Shown: piece after piece, positions 8,917-16,839 of the stretch
How the letters are laid out: every line of letters starts with the position of its first letter
Position numbering within the stretch: the stretch's first letter is position 1
Assembly: GCA_964653235.1 (NCBI GenBank)
Contig: CAZZCP010000001.1
Coordinates: forward strand, 38,613-102,612
Origin: CAZZCP01 sp964653235
Lineage (GTDB): Bacteria; Bdellovibrionota; Bdellovibrionia; Bdellovibrionales; UBA840
Length of the DNA: 64,000 bases
Reading direction: 5' to 3'
Translations under genes and position numbers: made by a program
The notes under the pieces: generated by a model
Databases searched by the model: none
Told to the model about the DNA's origin: nothing
Seen by the model: only the letters and a program-made list of their open reading frames with translations

Positions 8917-9438
8917 TTACTTTATATTTGAAACCAATATATCGCCGCGGTCTGTTTGTAAACTGGCGCTAACGGTTTTCATAAACATCACAAAGTGAGA
9001 AAAGGCCTCAGAATTCATAGAGTCTTTAATAAACTGAACTCCATGTCTGTGAACTTCTTCGTCTGTGATTTCACGAACATTTCGAACTCTGACAATAAAT
9101 GGCAAATAGGTATCTTTAGAGAGATAGAGTCTCATCGCAAACTCTTCCCCTTGGCGAAAGTGACCAATTTGCGATTCAAGATCCATTGCCAAGCCATCTT
9201 CTGAAATATCATAAATACTCACTTTTTGCAGACCCTTTTCAGGGATAAGAACATAAGCAGCAACAAATTCAGCGAGTATGGTTCTACGAACCTTTCTGCG
9301 CTCTTCAGAAATAGCTTCTTGGCGGCGAGCCGTCATATCTAAAAGTGGAGCAGAATTGCTCTCTGTGCTTGAAGTTTCATCTTTCAATTGCTTCTGACGG
9401 CGTGCAGTCATATCAATGACATTATTACGTGTCGACAT
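8917..9438 (-). CDS. PilZ-domain c-di-GMP effector
   Basis: 173 residues. The PilZ domain (about 42-160) has the c-di-GMP binding motifs RRKVRR (RxxxR) near residue 46 and YDISEDG (D/NxSxxG) near 78. The N-terminal 40 residues contain a duplicated motif, IDMTARRQ and LDMTARRQ, which precedes the binding arginines and may contribute to ligand or partner binding. The ATG at 9438 has a strong GGGGAGGG upstream. A cytoplasmic receptor; its partner is unknown. It fits with two diguanylate cyclases at 17.8-21.2 kb. Confidence 0.9.
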   Translation of the reverse strand: MSTRNNVIDMTARRQKQLKDETSSTESNSAPLLDMTARRQEAISEERRKVRRTILAEFVAAYVLIPEKGLQKVSIYDISEDGLAMDLESQIGHFRQGEEFAMRLYLSKDTYLPFIVRVRNVREITDEEVHRHGVQFIKDSMNSEAFSHFVMFMKTVSASLQTDRGDILVSNIK

Positions 9439-9557
9439 CGTCCCTCCCCGATATATATATAAATCGGTCTAGGAATGTCTCAACTTTAGCCATTTCTTAC
9501 GGTAGAAATGAAAAAAAGCCTCAAATCGAATAGAAAGGGGCTAGGAGTAAGGTATCT

Positions 9558-10394
9558 TTGCTGTATTTTCGCACACTTCTCTACAGCGTTCTCATTCACT
9601 TGATTCTATTTGCCAGTTTCTTGGGCCAAGATAGGGATCTTAGCACATTTAAAAAGCCCGAATTTATAGAATTCGAAGTATAACCTGCCAAATCTAAGCA
9701 AAAGCAAATGGTCCGGCAGGCTGATGCCCCTGAACTCGATCTGACCAGTAAAGCTAGGGCCCGCTTCAAGTCTAAAGAATGGCAAAGAGTACTCAAAGAA
9801 CAAAAAGCTAAAAAATCAGGAATCACCGAAAACCGAAGGGCCTCCAAAAATCTCTCTCTCGAGAGTTTAAAGCCGCAAATTCGACAAAAAGATAAAGAAG
9901 GTCCTGGTTCTCAAGAAAAAGAACTCGACCTAACTGGCCTGCCCTATCAGTTTCGAAGCTTTGGCCAATCTACTCTAAGCGAGCGTATTAGTGATGACAT
10001 CGACTATGGTGACTTCACCGCTCTGAATACCGACAAACATCTTTTTTATTCTTTTTACTCAAGAGTACAAGAAAGGCTCTACCCCCGGTGGGTTAGTCAT
10101 ATTCGCTCTAGTATCATACAACTCAATCGAACTGGTAAATCTTCGCAAATTCCTCGAGGAGAATGGATCAGTCAAATTGAGATTCATTTGGATGAAAACG
10201 GAAATTACCAACACGCCATTGTATTGAAAAGCTCAGGTTTAAAGCTTTGGGACCAAGCCGCAATCATTGCCTTTCGTCAAGGGGCTCCCTACGTGCACCC
10301 GCCCGATGAGATGATTGATGAAGATAACAGAGTTCGCCTGCGCTATAGCTTTCACGTTTTCTGGGATCCGGTTCGGTTTCGGAGCTTGCGATAA
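9558..10394 (+). pseudogene. TonB-like protein, interrupted by an in-frame TAA
   Basis: Read from a TTG at 9558 (TAAGG five bases upstream) the frame encodes a membrane anchor (FRTLLYSVLIHLILFASFLG) and an IEFEV segment, then meets TAA at 9681-9683. The same frame continues through PAKSKQKQ into a 228-residue part starting at an ATG at 9708, with a basic linker and a C-terminal TonB-like domain (WISQIEIHLDENGNYQHAIV, then LKLWDQAAIIAFRQGAP). TonB-family proteins need the N-terminal helix to couple to ExbBD-type motors. The stop therefore disconnects the anchor from the working domain. It is a nonsense mutation, a base-call error, or two real genes; the seamless frame and the TonB-like order favour one broken gene. 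The end overlaps the next gene as TAATG. Confidence 0.7.
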
Positions 10395-11065
10395 TGCCCA
10401 GTCACAAAAGTCTCAACCAAAAAATTATAGCCTGTGATGCATGCCCAAGACTTCGCAGGCACTGCCAAAAGATTACCCGAGAAAAGAGAGCTTCTTACCA
10501 GGATTGGGAGTATTGGGGAAAACCTGTAGCCAATTTTGGCGCCGCCAAAGCCCGCTTTTTTATTCTTGGGCTTGCCCCTGCGGCTCATGGAGCCAATCGA
10601 ACAGGGCGTATGTTTACCGGAGATCGAAGCGGTGACTGGCTTTACCGTGCCCTATTTCGCGCGGGATTTGCCAACCAAGCAACCAGTCGTTCGGTTGATG
10701 ATGGCTTAATATTAAAAGATTGTGTCATTGGTGCTGTTGCCCACTGCGCTCCTCCAGATAACAAACCACTTTTAGAAGAAAAGAAAAACTGCCAGCCGTT
10801 CTTAAAAGATAGTTTTGAAGTCTATCCGATTGAAGTTCTGCTTTGCTTAGGAGGAATTGCTTGGGATGAAGCTTACAAAGTTTTTAAAGAATGGGGCTGG
10901 CTACATCACAAAAAACCGAAATTTTCTCATGGCGCTGAATATGTTCTCAAGAATGGAATTCACATATTGGGAAGCTATCACCCCAGCCAGCAGAACACCT
11001 TTACCGGACGTTTGACCGAAGAAATGTTCGACTCCATTTTTGAGCGTGCTCGAGAATTGCTTTAA
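10394..11065 (+). CDS. udgB: family 5 uracil-DNA glycosylase (UdgB type)
   Basis: 223 residues. Motifs of Fe-S uracil-DNA glycosylase family 5 are visible: CDACPRLRRHC near the N-terminus (cluster Cys), GLAPAAHGANRTGRMFTGD near residue 58 (active-site motif), further Cys in AHCAPPDNK, and GSYHPSQQNTFTGRLT near 195. The enzyme removes uracil, and in some members hypoxanthine, from DNA in base-excision repair. The ATG overlaps the TonB-like gene's stop (TAATG), so it depends on upstream translation. Its TAA stop at 11063-11065 overlaps the 9 bp repeat bordering MITE copy 1. Confidence 0.93.
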   Translation: MPSHKSLNQKIIACDACPRLRRHCQKITREKRASYQDWEYWGKPVANFGAAKARFFILGLAPAAHGANRTGRMFTGDRSGDWLYRALFRAGFANQATSRSVDDGLILKDCVIGAVAHCAPPDNKPLLEEKKNCQPFLKDSFEVYPIEVLLCLGGIAWDEAYKVFKEWGWLHHKKPKFSHGAEYVLKNGIHILGSYHPSQQNTFTGRLTEEMFDSIFERARELL

Positions 11066-11072
11066 ATTGCAT

Positions 11073-11250
11073 AAGCTGCTCCCTTTTATTTCACTTCGGA
11101 CGTCCGTCCGAAGCAGTTAAGTATACAAAATGTTTCGTTTATTCTTTCCGAGCTTGTTAAAAATGGGATGCAGCCTCGGACAAATATACTAGATTATTGA
11201 AAGTAAAAAAAATTTCTGCCTAAAAAGAGAAATAAAAGGGAGCAGCTTAT
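11073..11250 (-). mobile_element. MITE-like element, copy 1
   Basis: About 178 bp with inverted ends AAGCTGCTCCCTTTTATTTC and its complement (11229-11248). An 18 bp palindrome, TTCGGACGTCCGTCCGAA, lies at 11095-11112 near the left end, and a TCCGAG...CTCGGA stem lies in the middle. The 9 bp AAATTGCAT occurs directly on both sides (11064-11072 and 11251-11259), consistent with a target-site duplication that overlaps the stop codon of the uracil-DNA glycosylase gene. Orientation is opposite to copies 2, 3, 4 and 6. No coding capacity. Confidence 0.85.
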
Positions 11251-11343
11251 AAATTGCATGGGCGGTAAAATTTGCCTTCTGCCAAAGTGCTAGATTCTGA
11301 GCAATTGCAAGAGACTTTGAAATGAATTTGCTAACCTGTCTAT

Positions 11344-11913
11344 ATGCGAAAAAACTTACTGCTGCTACTGCTTTTACTCCCGTCTTCTGCTTGGGCAGGA
11401 TTCTTAGAATTGAGTGCCCTGGGGAGCTACCGTAAGAGCAGTGTTAATGATGACAACTTCTCAGAAACCCGCAGTTTTACTGGCTCTATCGCTTGGTACT
11501 TTCTTGAGCAATCTGCCATTGAATTGAGTTATACGAAGGGCTTTGTTAAAACCCAATCTCAAGAACTCAATGGAGTGGTTTTAGAGCCTGTCACTTCGAT
11601 CACAAATTTTACTATGTATGGCGCCGATATCGTTTTTTCTTTTGCTCCCCGCGATGCTTTTTTTCGCCCCTACATAAAAGGCGGAATCTCTTATCTAGAA
11701 AAGTCTCTTGAGACCGAATCGGGAGGCGTTATTTTCACTGCCGAACAAGATGGACAATTTGTAACTGGTGGAGCAGGTTTTAAGCTCAGTATCACCAAGA
11801 CATTCGCCATAAAAATCGGCTATGATGTATGGCATGGTCCACTACAAGCAGAAGAGGATGAAGATGAGACGACAGACAATGCTCTTCGCGGCGGCATTAC
11901 TTGGCTGTTTTAA
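11344..11913 (+). CDS. small outer-membrane beta-barrel protein
   Basis: 189 residues. Signal peptide MRKNLLLLLLLLPSSAWA. The mature part shows amphipathic strands with OmpA/OmpW-barrel character (FFRPYIKGGISYLEK, FAIKIGYDVWHG) and ends in GGITWLF, with the terminal Phe expected for BAM-dependent insertion. An eight-stranded barrel is likely. The next gene begins inside its 3' end, so they are co-expressed. Confidence 0.8.
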   Translation: MRKNLLLLLLLLPSSAWAGFLELSALGSYRKSSVNDDNFSETRSFTGSIAWYFLEQSAIELSYTKGFVKTQSQELNGVVLEPVTSITNFTMYGADIVFSFAPRDAFFRPYIKGGISYLEKSLETESGGVIFTAEQDGQFVTGGAGFKLSITKTFAIKIGYDVWHGPLQAEEDEDETTDNALRGGITWLF

Positions 11914-12913
11914 CACATCTTGCAGTCAAGTCTCCTACTATTATAGTATTGGTAAACATCAGGCCTTGTTACTTCGCTCTAAAGTAGATGTAGATCAAAT
12001 TCTAAATCAAACTGATATCGATATGAAAACTCGGGAGTATCTAGAGCTGTCAAAAGAAGTTCGCATATTTGCCAAAGAAAATTTGCAACTGACTGTAGCA
12101 GACAACTATAGCGAGTTTGTTCAGCTGCCAAGAAAATATGTTAGTTATGCGGTCAATGCCTCGCCAAAATATGAATTGAAGAACTATTTGTGGTCATTTC
12201 CGATCGTCGGCAACTTGCCTTACAAGGGCTATCCATATCCTGAGCAAGCTAAGAAAGAAGCAGAAAGGCTAAAACAAGCAGGCTATGATGTTTATGTTCG
12301 TGGAGTCACTGCCTATAGTACACTTGGCTGGTTCTCTGACCCTATTCTTTCGAGTATGCTTTTGTATGAAAAACACTCCTTTGTCGATACACTCATTCAT
12401 GAAAGTGTTCATGCCACACTCTACATAAAAAGCGAGGCCGATTTTAATGAACGCTTGGCCAGTTTTATTGGCACTAAAGGAGCTGAACTTTTCTATGCCC
12501 AAAAAAACAATCAAGAAGCCATCAAAGCTTTGCGAAACGAAGTCTATGATAAAAAGATTTTTTCAGCCTTTATCAAAAAAGAATTGGCTGATCTGAATCA
12601 ATGGTACCAAGAAGATTTAAAAAAGCTACCCACAGAGCAATGGGATTCTCTTAAAAAATCCCGCCTAAAATCGATACAAGAAAAGTACAAAAAACTTGAT
12701 CTCAAAGGTGATTCGACCTCAGGCTTTGTAAATAGAGAACTCAACAATGCAATCTTACAGCTCTACTCGACCTACAATGAGAATTTTGATTCACTTGAGA
12801 TGGCCTATCAAAAACTCGGAAAAAAGCTAGATCGATTGATTGCACTGGCCAAAGAAATCGAAAACGAAGAGAGCCCCGAAGAGGCTCTCTATAAGAAAGT
12901 TAGATTAAATTGA
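11864..12913 (+). CDS. zinc aminopeptidase-like lipoprotein (DUF2265 type)
   Basis: 349 residues from the ATG at 11864; GAGG lies a few bases upstream and this start gives a short lipoprotein signal with lipobox LLGC. The HExxH zinc motif occurs as DTLIHESVHATLY near 179, followed by NERLASFIG near 195 with the probable third ligand Glu, as in gluzincins. The family (Pfam Aminopep, DUF2265) is predicted to be peptidases. The C-terminal ~100 residues are helical and charged. Anchored in the outer or inner membrane, facing the periplasm. The start lies 50 bases inside the preceding barrel gene. An 8 bp hairpin (12868-12890) lies in its last codons. Confidence 0.85.
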   Translation: MRRQTMLFAAALLGCFNTSCSQVSYYYSIGKHQALLLRSKVDVDQILNQTDIDMKTREYLELSKEVRIFAKENLQLTVADNYSEFVQLPRKYVSYAVNASPKYELKNYLWSFPIVGNLPYKGYPYPEQAKKEAERLKQAGYDVYVRGVTAYSTLGWFSDPILSSMLLYEKHSFVDTLIHESVHATLYIKSEADFNERLASFIGTKGAELFYAQKNNQEAIKALRNEVYDKKIFSAFIKKELADLNQWYQEDLKKLPTEQWDSLKKSRLKSIQEKYKKLDLKGDSTSGFVNRELNNAILQLYSTYNENFDSLEMAYQKLGKKLDRLIALAKEIENEESPEEALYKKVRLN

Positions 12914-13057
12914 TCTTCATGGGTTGAGCTCATTGCTTCTATCTAGATCTTTGAAAAATTGATCTATTTGAGGTCTAATTTTTTGACACTCTAGAAAATA
13001 TTTCTATAGCAATTCATAAGCGAATTCAAACTGCATACTTTATGTTAAATATAAAAA

Positions 13058-13786
13058 ATGCTTAAGTTTTCTTTCTTGGTACTTTTAGCAGTCCCTATGT
13101 ATAGTTCAGCAGCCACGAACTGCCTAGACCTTATGACCGGCGCGAAAGCAAAAAGTATTTTGGATTCTTTAGACCCGCAAATCAGTTTGGCAATATCCAA
13201 TCGAAATTTAGAAATGCTAAGCAAGCAGCAAAAACCCATCGCGAAAAAGCTGATAGAGTTTATTCATGACTTTTCGGGTATTCGTGTTTTTCTTGGAGAA
13301 TTTCAAATGGAATTTATTGTTTTTTTAAAAGAAAAATATCCAGAACTCAGTGAAAGCCCCGTTGCCAGAAAATCTTATCCCAATGAACAAATTCCAGGAA
13401 CTCTTAGAAGATCTTTTGTAGAGTTTGCCGATAGCGCAGCCCACAACTCAGGCTTTCGTTATGTCGCAAGTATTAGAGAGGTTTTAGACAACTCTGAATT
13501 TTTCATGATGATTCGCGATCAATTTATATGGCGAGATAATTTTACTGCTTTTTCATCTGCATCTCATGGTGCTGATACTCACTTAATTATGTGGATTTAC
13601 TTGATTCGTCGGCTTTCTAAAGAGTTTGGAAAAGAGACTGCATTGGATTTCTACTCTTCACTGGCAGGAACTCCGGAAGGACAAGCTTTTTGGAGACATA
13701 TTTTAGACAATATGGATTCTGCAAAATCGATCTCCTCTCCTGGGATCCAATTTCGAGTTTTCAGCTTTTATTTACCAGTACAATAG
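13058..13786 (+). CDS. secreted protein of unknown function
   Basis: 242 residues. Signal peptide MLKFSFLVLLAVPMYSSAA. The mature part is mainly helical, with motifs HNSGFRYVASIREVLD and FSSASHGADTHLIMWIYLIRR that look like conserved globular core. No family recognised. Monocistronic, with MITE copy 2 just downstream. Confidence 0.7.
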   Translation: MLKFSFLVLLAVPMYSSAATNCLDLMTGAKAKSILDSLDPQISLAISNRNLEMLSKQQKPIAKKLIEFIHDFSGIRVFLGEFQMEFIVFLKEKYPELSESPVARKSYPNEQIPGTLRRSFVEFADSAAHNSGFRYVASIREVLDNSEFFMMIRDQFIWRDNFTAFSSASHGADTHLIMWIYLIRRLSKEFGKETALDFYSSLAGTPEGQAFWRHILDNMDSAKSISSPGIQFRVFSFYLPVQ

Positions 13787-13825
13787 CAAAAGAAGGCCTA
13801 AAGCCACCCCATTTGCTAAAGCTTC

Positions 13826-14004
13826 TTAGCTGCTCCCTTTTATTTCACTTTTTTCCCTGAATTCAATCGCAATTTTAATGATCTAGAATACTCATCCGAA
13901 AATGTACCAAATTTTCAAGAATCTCGGACAAGCTATACTAAAGGTTTTAAGTACTTAGACACTCTCGGACGGACGTCCGAAGTGAAATAAAAGGGAGCAG
14001 CTAA
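13826..14004 (+). mobile_element. MITE-like element, copy 2
   Basis: About 179 bp, ends TTAGCTGCTCCCTTTTATTT and its complement AAATAAAAGGGAGCAGCTAA. The palindrome TCGGACGGACGTCCGA is at 13965-13980 near the right end, and TCCGA...TCGGA lies in the middle. Imperfect flanking repeats CTAAAGCTT (13816-13824) and CTAAAGTTT (14001-14009) may be a decayed duplication. It sits between two convergent genes, seven bases from the stop of the minus-strand one. Confidence 0.82.
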
Positions 14005-14010
14005 AGTTTA

Positions 14011-14193
14011 TTAGCGATACATACGCCGTGAACGACTTTGATACCTGACATCATTATCCGCTTTTTTTTGCGATTCTTTCTTGGCTGAAATCTTCTCTTG
14101 AGCAGACTCCAGGCGATGCTTTTCGATCGAATTCTCTTTAGCAAAAAGAGAAAATGAGAAAAGAAATGCTGCGGTAATAAGAGCTCTGATCAT
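14011..14193 (-). CDS. small basic secreted peptide
   Basis: 60 residues: a signal peptide (MIRALITAAFLFSFSLFA) and a ~42-residue, highly charged tail rich in Lys, Arg, Glu and Ser, ending RSRRMYR. A strong GAGGGGGG ribosome site precedes the ATG at 14193. No family recognised. Its 3' end lies next to MITE copy 2. Confidence 0.6.
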   Translation of the reverse strand: MIRALITAAFLFSFSLFAKENSIEKHRLESAQEKISAKKESQKKADNDVRYQSRSRRMYR

Positions 14194-14405
14194 AGTCCCC
14201 CCTCTCTACAGATAAGAGTAAGGTAAGAGTCAAAAAGGTTAAAAATATTTCAAAAAATATTAAGTTGTGTTGAGGTTTCATCTTCTAATAAGACCTAGAC
14301 AAAAGCATTGCGTGCCTAAGTTCTGCTAAAAACCAAAGGCGAGTTTTTTTCAATTCAAGATGGTTTTGAATCCGTTTTTGCTACACTGATACAAAGAGGT
14401 AAAAT

Positions 14406-15071
14406 ATGAAGTTTTTGGTTTTCTTATCTGTCTGCCTAATTGGAAATATAGCATTTGCTCAAAAATTTGCTCCCAAGGGAATCAATGGATCTGTTGGCGT
14501 TGGCTTTACAGAATTTGATGTAAAGGCTCCGAATGATCTAGAATTTGAATTTGATGATGGCCAATTCGCCTATATTGGCGGTGAAAAAGGCTTTGGATCA
14601 CACTTTTACCTTACGATTTCTCTTCAATATATGACCACAGATGGCGAGACCAATTATGATTACACCTCAGTCTCTGGCAACGAGCGCTACCAAGCAAATG
14701 ATATCAATTTTGAAGCTGATTTTTTTCAAGTTGGATTGGGTTTAAAGTTTAAACTGATCGACAATTATTGGTTTCGCCCCTATGTAGAGGGCGGCGGACT
14801 CGGCGGGTTCTTTCAAATCAAATACTCTGACACGCAAGAGATTGAAGATGCAAACCCATCATTGTCAGGAGATTTTGACACAGAAGATTCTTTAATAGAC
14901 TTTGGTTATTACTATGAAGGTGGTATTGAAATTGCCTTTTCTGATGCTTGGGGAGTTAAACTCGCAGCGCGCTTTATTGAGAGTCGAACCAAAGAACTAG
15001 AAACTCTCGATGACAGCGAGATTGAGTACTCGAGCAATGTCTATTACTTTGCTCTACTTAAGGCTTTTTAG
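14406..15071 (+). CDS. outer-membrane beta-barrel protein
   Basis: 221 residues with signal peptide MKFLVFLSVCLIGNIAFA. Alternating amphipathic strands, a FRPYVEGGGLGGFFQIKYSD segment typical of small barrels, acidic loops (FDVKAPNDLEFEFDDGQF), and a C-terminal YYFALLKAF with terminal Phe. Likely eight strands. AGAGGT precedes the ATG. It converges on and overlaps the periplasmic protein of the sigma operon by 14 bases. Confidence 0.8.
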   Translation: MKFLVFLSVCLIGNIAFAQKFAPKGINGSVGVGFTEFDVKAPNDLEFEFDDGQFAYIGGEKGFGSHFYLTISLQYMTTDGETNYDYTSVSGNERYQANDINFEADFFQVGLGLKFKLIDNYWFRPYVEGGGLGGFFQIKYSDTQEIEDANPSLSGDFDTEDSLIDFGYYYEGGIEIAFSDAWGVKLAARFIESRTKELETLDDSEIEYSSNVYYFALLKAF

Positions 15072-15480
15072 TGGAAGCCATTCTTGATTTTAAATTCGTT
15101 AAAATTTCTTGTTTCACTACCAGGTAGCGAGCCAGTTGCTCTGGCGAAAAGATCTTACGAAGGCTATCAAGTTCTTTCTTTTGACAAGCCATATGTTGAT
15201 CTAGATGGGTTTCATACTCACTGATGTGAGCTTGAATTTCACGCTCATTGGCATTTCGCATTTTGGCAATGCTATCTTGCATCTTTTCAGCCGCATCATG
15301 CTTTTCTATACCAAGTTGATGCACAATTTTAGAAAACTTCGCTTCGGTTTGTGCGTCTAGTTTGAGTTCTTCACTGACCTTCCAAATAAAAAGGTCTTGT
15401 ATGCGCTTTTGCTGCTTACTAATATCAGCACGTACCAAACCGCATGATGCAATCAAAAAAAGAATCCAAAATTTTCTCAT
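15058..15480 (-). CDS. periplasmic helical protein of the ECF sigma operon (Spy/CpxP-like plan)
   Basis: 140 residues with signal peptide MRKFWILFLIASCGLVRA. The mature protein is all-helical and charged, with an FSPEQLARYLVVKQ end that resembles the LTxxQ-type helical repeats of Spy/CpxP and metal-sensing periplasmic proteins. It is the third gene after the sigma factor and anti-sigma factor, so it probably takes part in sensing or damping the envelope signal. The family relation is suggestive only. Confidence 0.65.
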   Translation of the reverse strand: MRKFWILFLIASCGLVRADISKQQKRIQDLFIWKVSEELKLDAQTEAKFSKIVHQLGIEKHDAAEKMQDSIAKMRNANEREIQAHISEYETHLDQHMACQKKELDSLRKIFSPEQLARYLVVKQEILTNLKSRMASTKKP

Positions 15481-15494
15481 GAGCCCCTCGGTTC

Positions 15495-16046
15495 TTACTG
15501 AACCAATTGATCAAATAGCTGCCGCGCTTCTTGATCGCTTAAATTCTCCATTTCATTTTCAAGTGAACCAAATGCCAAGCTTTCTTCACTTTCAGCATTA
15601 ATAATTGTATTCGAGAAACCTTGTACATCTCGAGCAGAACTATCTAAAAGCCATTCAGTACCATTGAGCTTGGCAAATCTTGTACTTTCATCCTCACCCT
15701 GATTTAACAACGAGAAATAACTAATTCCAATTAATAATAAAGTAATACTGGCAGCCATAGAAAGCTGCCAAGAACTGCGAGATAGCCAAATACGAACAGA
15801 ACTCTCGGGTTTGGTTTGTTCAATTTTTTGCATAATTTGGTTTTGCAATTTTTGATAATAAAGATCGTCTTTCGGAATCTCGGTGCTTTCACTTTGTTTA
15901 CAAGCCTTGCGGATTCCTTTGAGTTCACCAACAAGTTTTTGTGCATCCTTGTCTTCAGAAAGAATCAATTCATAGTCTTTTTGTAGTGACTCTTCGAGTT
16001 CTTTCTCAAGAAAATCGACCCAAGCCTTGTCTTTACCTTGTCCCAT
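15495..16046 (-). CDS. membrane-bound anti-sigma factor (probable)
   Basis: 183 residues: a cytoplasmic helical N-terminal part (about 1-95), one membrane helix (LSMAASITLLLIGISYFSLL, about 95-115), and a periplasmic acidic tail ending in SDQEARQLFDQLVQ. It lies two bases after the sigma factor stop. The layout is that of an anti-sigma factor that holds the sigma factor until an envelope signal arrives. I do not see the classic ZAS His-Cys zinc motif, so the identification rests on topology and position. Confidence 0.75.
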   Translation of the reverse strand: MGQGKDKAWVDFLEKELEESLQKDYELILSEDKDAQKLVGELKGIRKACKQSESTEIPKDDLYYQKLQNQIMQKIEQTKPESSVRIWLSRSSWQLSMAASITLLLIGISYFSLLNQGEDESTRFAKLNGTEWLLDSSARDVQGFSNTIINAESEESLAFGSLENEMENLSDQEARQLFDQLVQ

Positions 16047-16048
16047 CG

Positions 16049-16648
16049 CTACTCCAATTGCTGATGTACTTGTACCTCTAAATTATCTACCTCTAAATGT
16101 TGCAACCAGGCTTTTAAAGAAGATTCTGATTGCATACTCTCCCTTAGCTTCATCAAAGCATGTCGATAATTGGCTTTTGCCGTATCGTAGGGACAGTCCA
16201 TAATATGAGCTATCTCTTTAAAGCTCAAATCTTCAAAAATCCGCAGAATAAGAGCTGTTTTTTGTTTTTCAGGAAGAAGTTCTACTTCTTCTTGAATTCG
16301 CTTCTTCACTGCTTCATGCAACAAAGCGCTTTCGGCTTCAGCTGCGACCGGAATCTGAACCTGGTCCATTTGCAAATGATCTGATTTTTCAGACCGCAAA
16401 CGGTTCTTTGCAGTATTGATTGCGATTCTATAGACCCAACTTTTAAAAGAGGAGCGCCCCTCGAAAAGCTCGATTTTTTGAAAAGCCTTAACAAAGCTCT
16501 CCTGAACCACATCTTCTGCAGCATCCAGATCTTTACAGAATCTCAATGCAAGTCGAAGTAGACTGCGCTGGTGCCGACCCACAAGTTCTGCAAAAGCCTT
16601 GTGGTTTCCAGCCTTTACTTCTTCAACCAGAACGATATCTGCCTGCAT
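16049..16648 (-). CDS. ECF RNA polymerase sigma factor (RpoE-like)
   Basis: 199 residues. Region 2 includes LLRLALRFCKDLDAAEDVVQ and ESFVKAFQ, then FKSWVYRIAINTAKNRLRS; region 4 includes LPEKQKTALILRIFEDLSF and KEIAHIMDCPYDTAKANY with the helix-turn-helix. The C-terminus is about 20-25 residues longer than usual. It redirects RNA polymerase under envelope or oxidative stress in related systems. AAGGAG lies 12 bases before the ATG. It begins a three-gene operon with an anti-sigma factor and a periplasmic protein. The promoter region contains an assembly gap in a G run. Confidence 0.93.
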   Translation of the reverse strand: MQADIVLVEEVKAGNHKAFAELVGRHQRSLLRLALRFCKDLDAAEDVVQESFVKAFQKIELFEGRSSFKSWVYRIAINTAKNRLRSEKSDHLQMDQVQIPVAAEAESALLHEAVKKRIQEEVELLPEKQKTALILRIFEDLSFKEIAHIMDCPYDTAKANYRHALMKLRESMQSESSLKAWLQHLEVDNLEVQVHQQLE

Positions 16649-16699
16649 TTGCTGTCACCACTCCTTAGACTCGACCAATGTCGATTTCGGTTAATGGGG

Positions 16700-16709
16700 N
16701 NNNNNNNNN
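16700..16709. other. assembly gap (10 N) in a G-rich run upstream of the ECF sigma gene
   Basis: Ten N flanked by GGGG on the left and GGGGGGG on the right, so a long poly-G (poly-C on the sigma gene strand) probably defeated assembly. The intergenic region 16649-16839 otherwise holds the sigma gene leader, another C7 run near 16750, and no gene. Confidence 0.8.
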
Positions 16710-16839
16710 GGGGGGATAGATTTTTTTTAGACAAATAGAATTGGGTAGCCCCCCCTTACGAGGCGAGTTTGATTGTATCAAAATGATGCATCTTGTAAAG
16801 TAATTTCAACAAAAATCTCCATTCTCTGCTCAAATGCTT

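Noticed and set aside
11095..11112. MITE palindromes considered as integron attC-like sites
   Set aside because: No attC core GTTRRRY/RYYYAAC boxes, no integrase gene, and the elements have inverted ends with target duplications.
12868..12890. 8 bp GC-rich hairpin AGAGAGCC/GGCTCTCT near the end of the aminopeptidase-like gene
   Set aside because: It lies within the coding sequence and is not followed by a T-run; not reported as a terminator.
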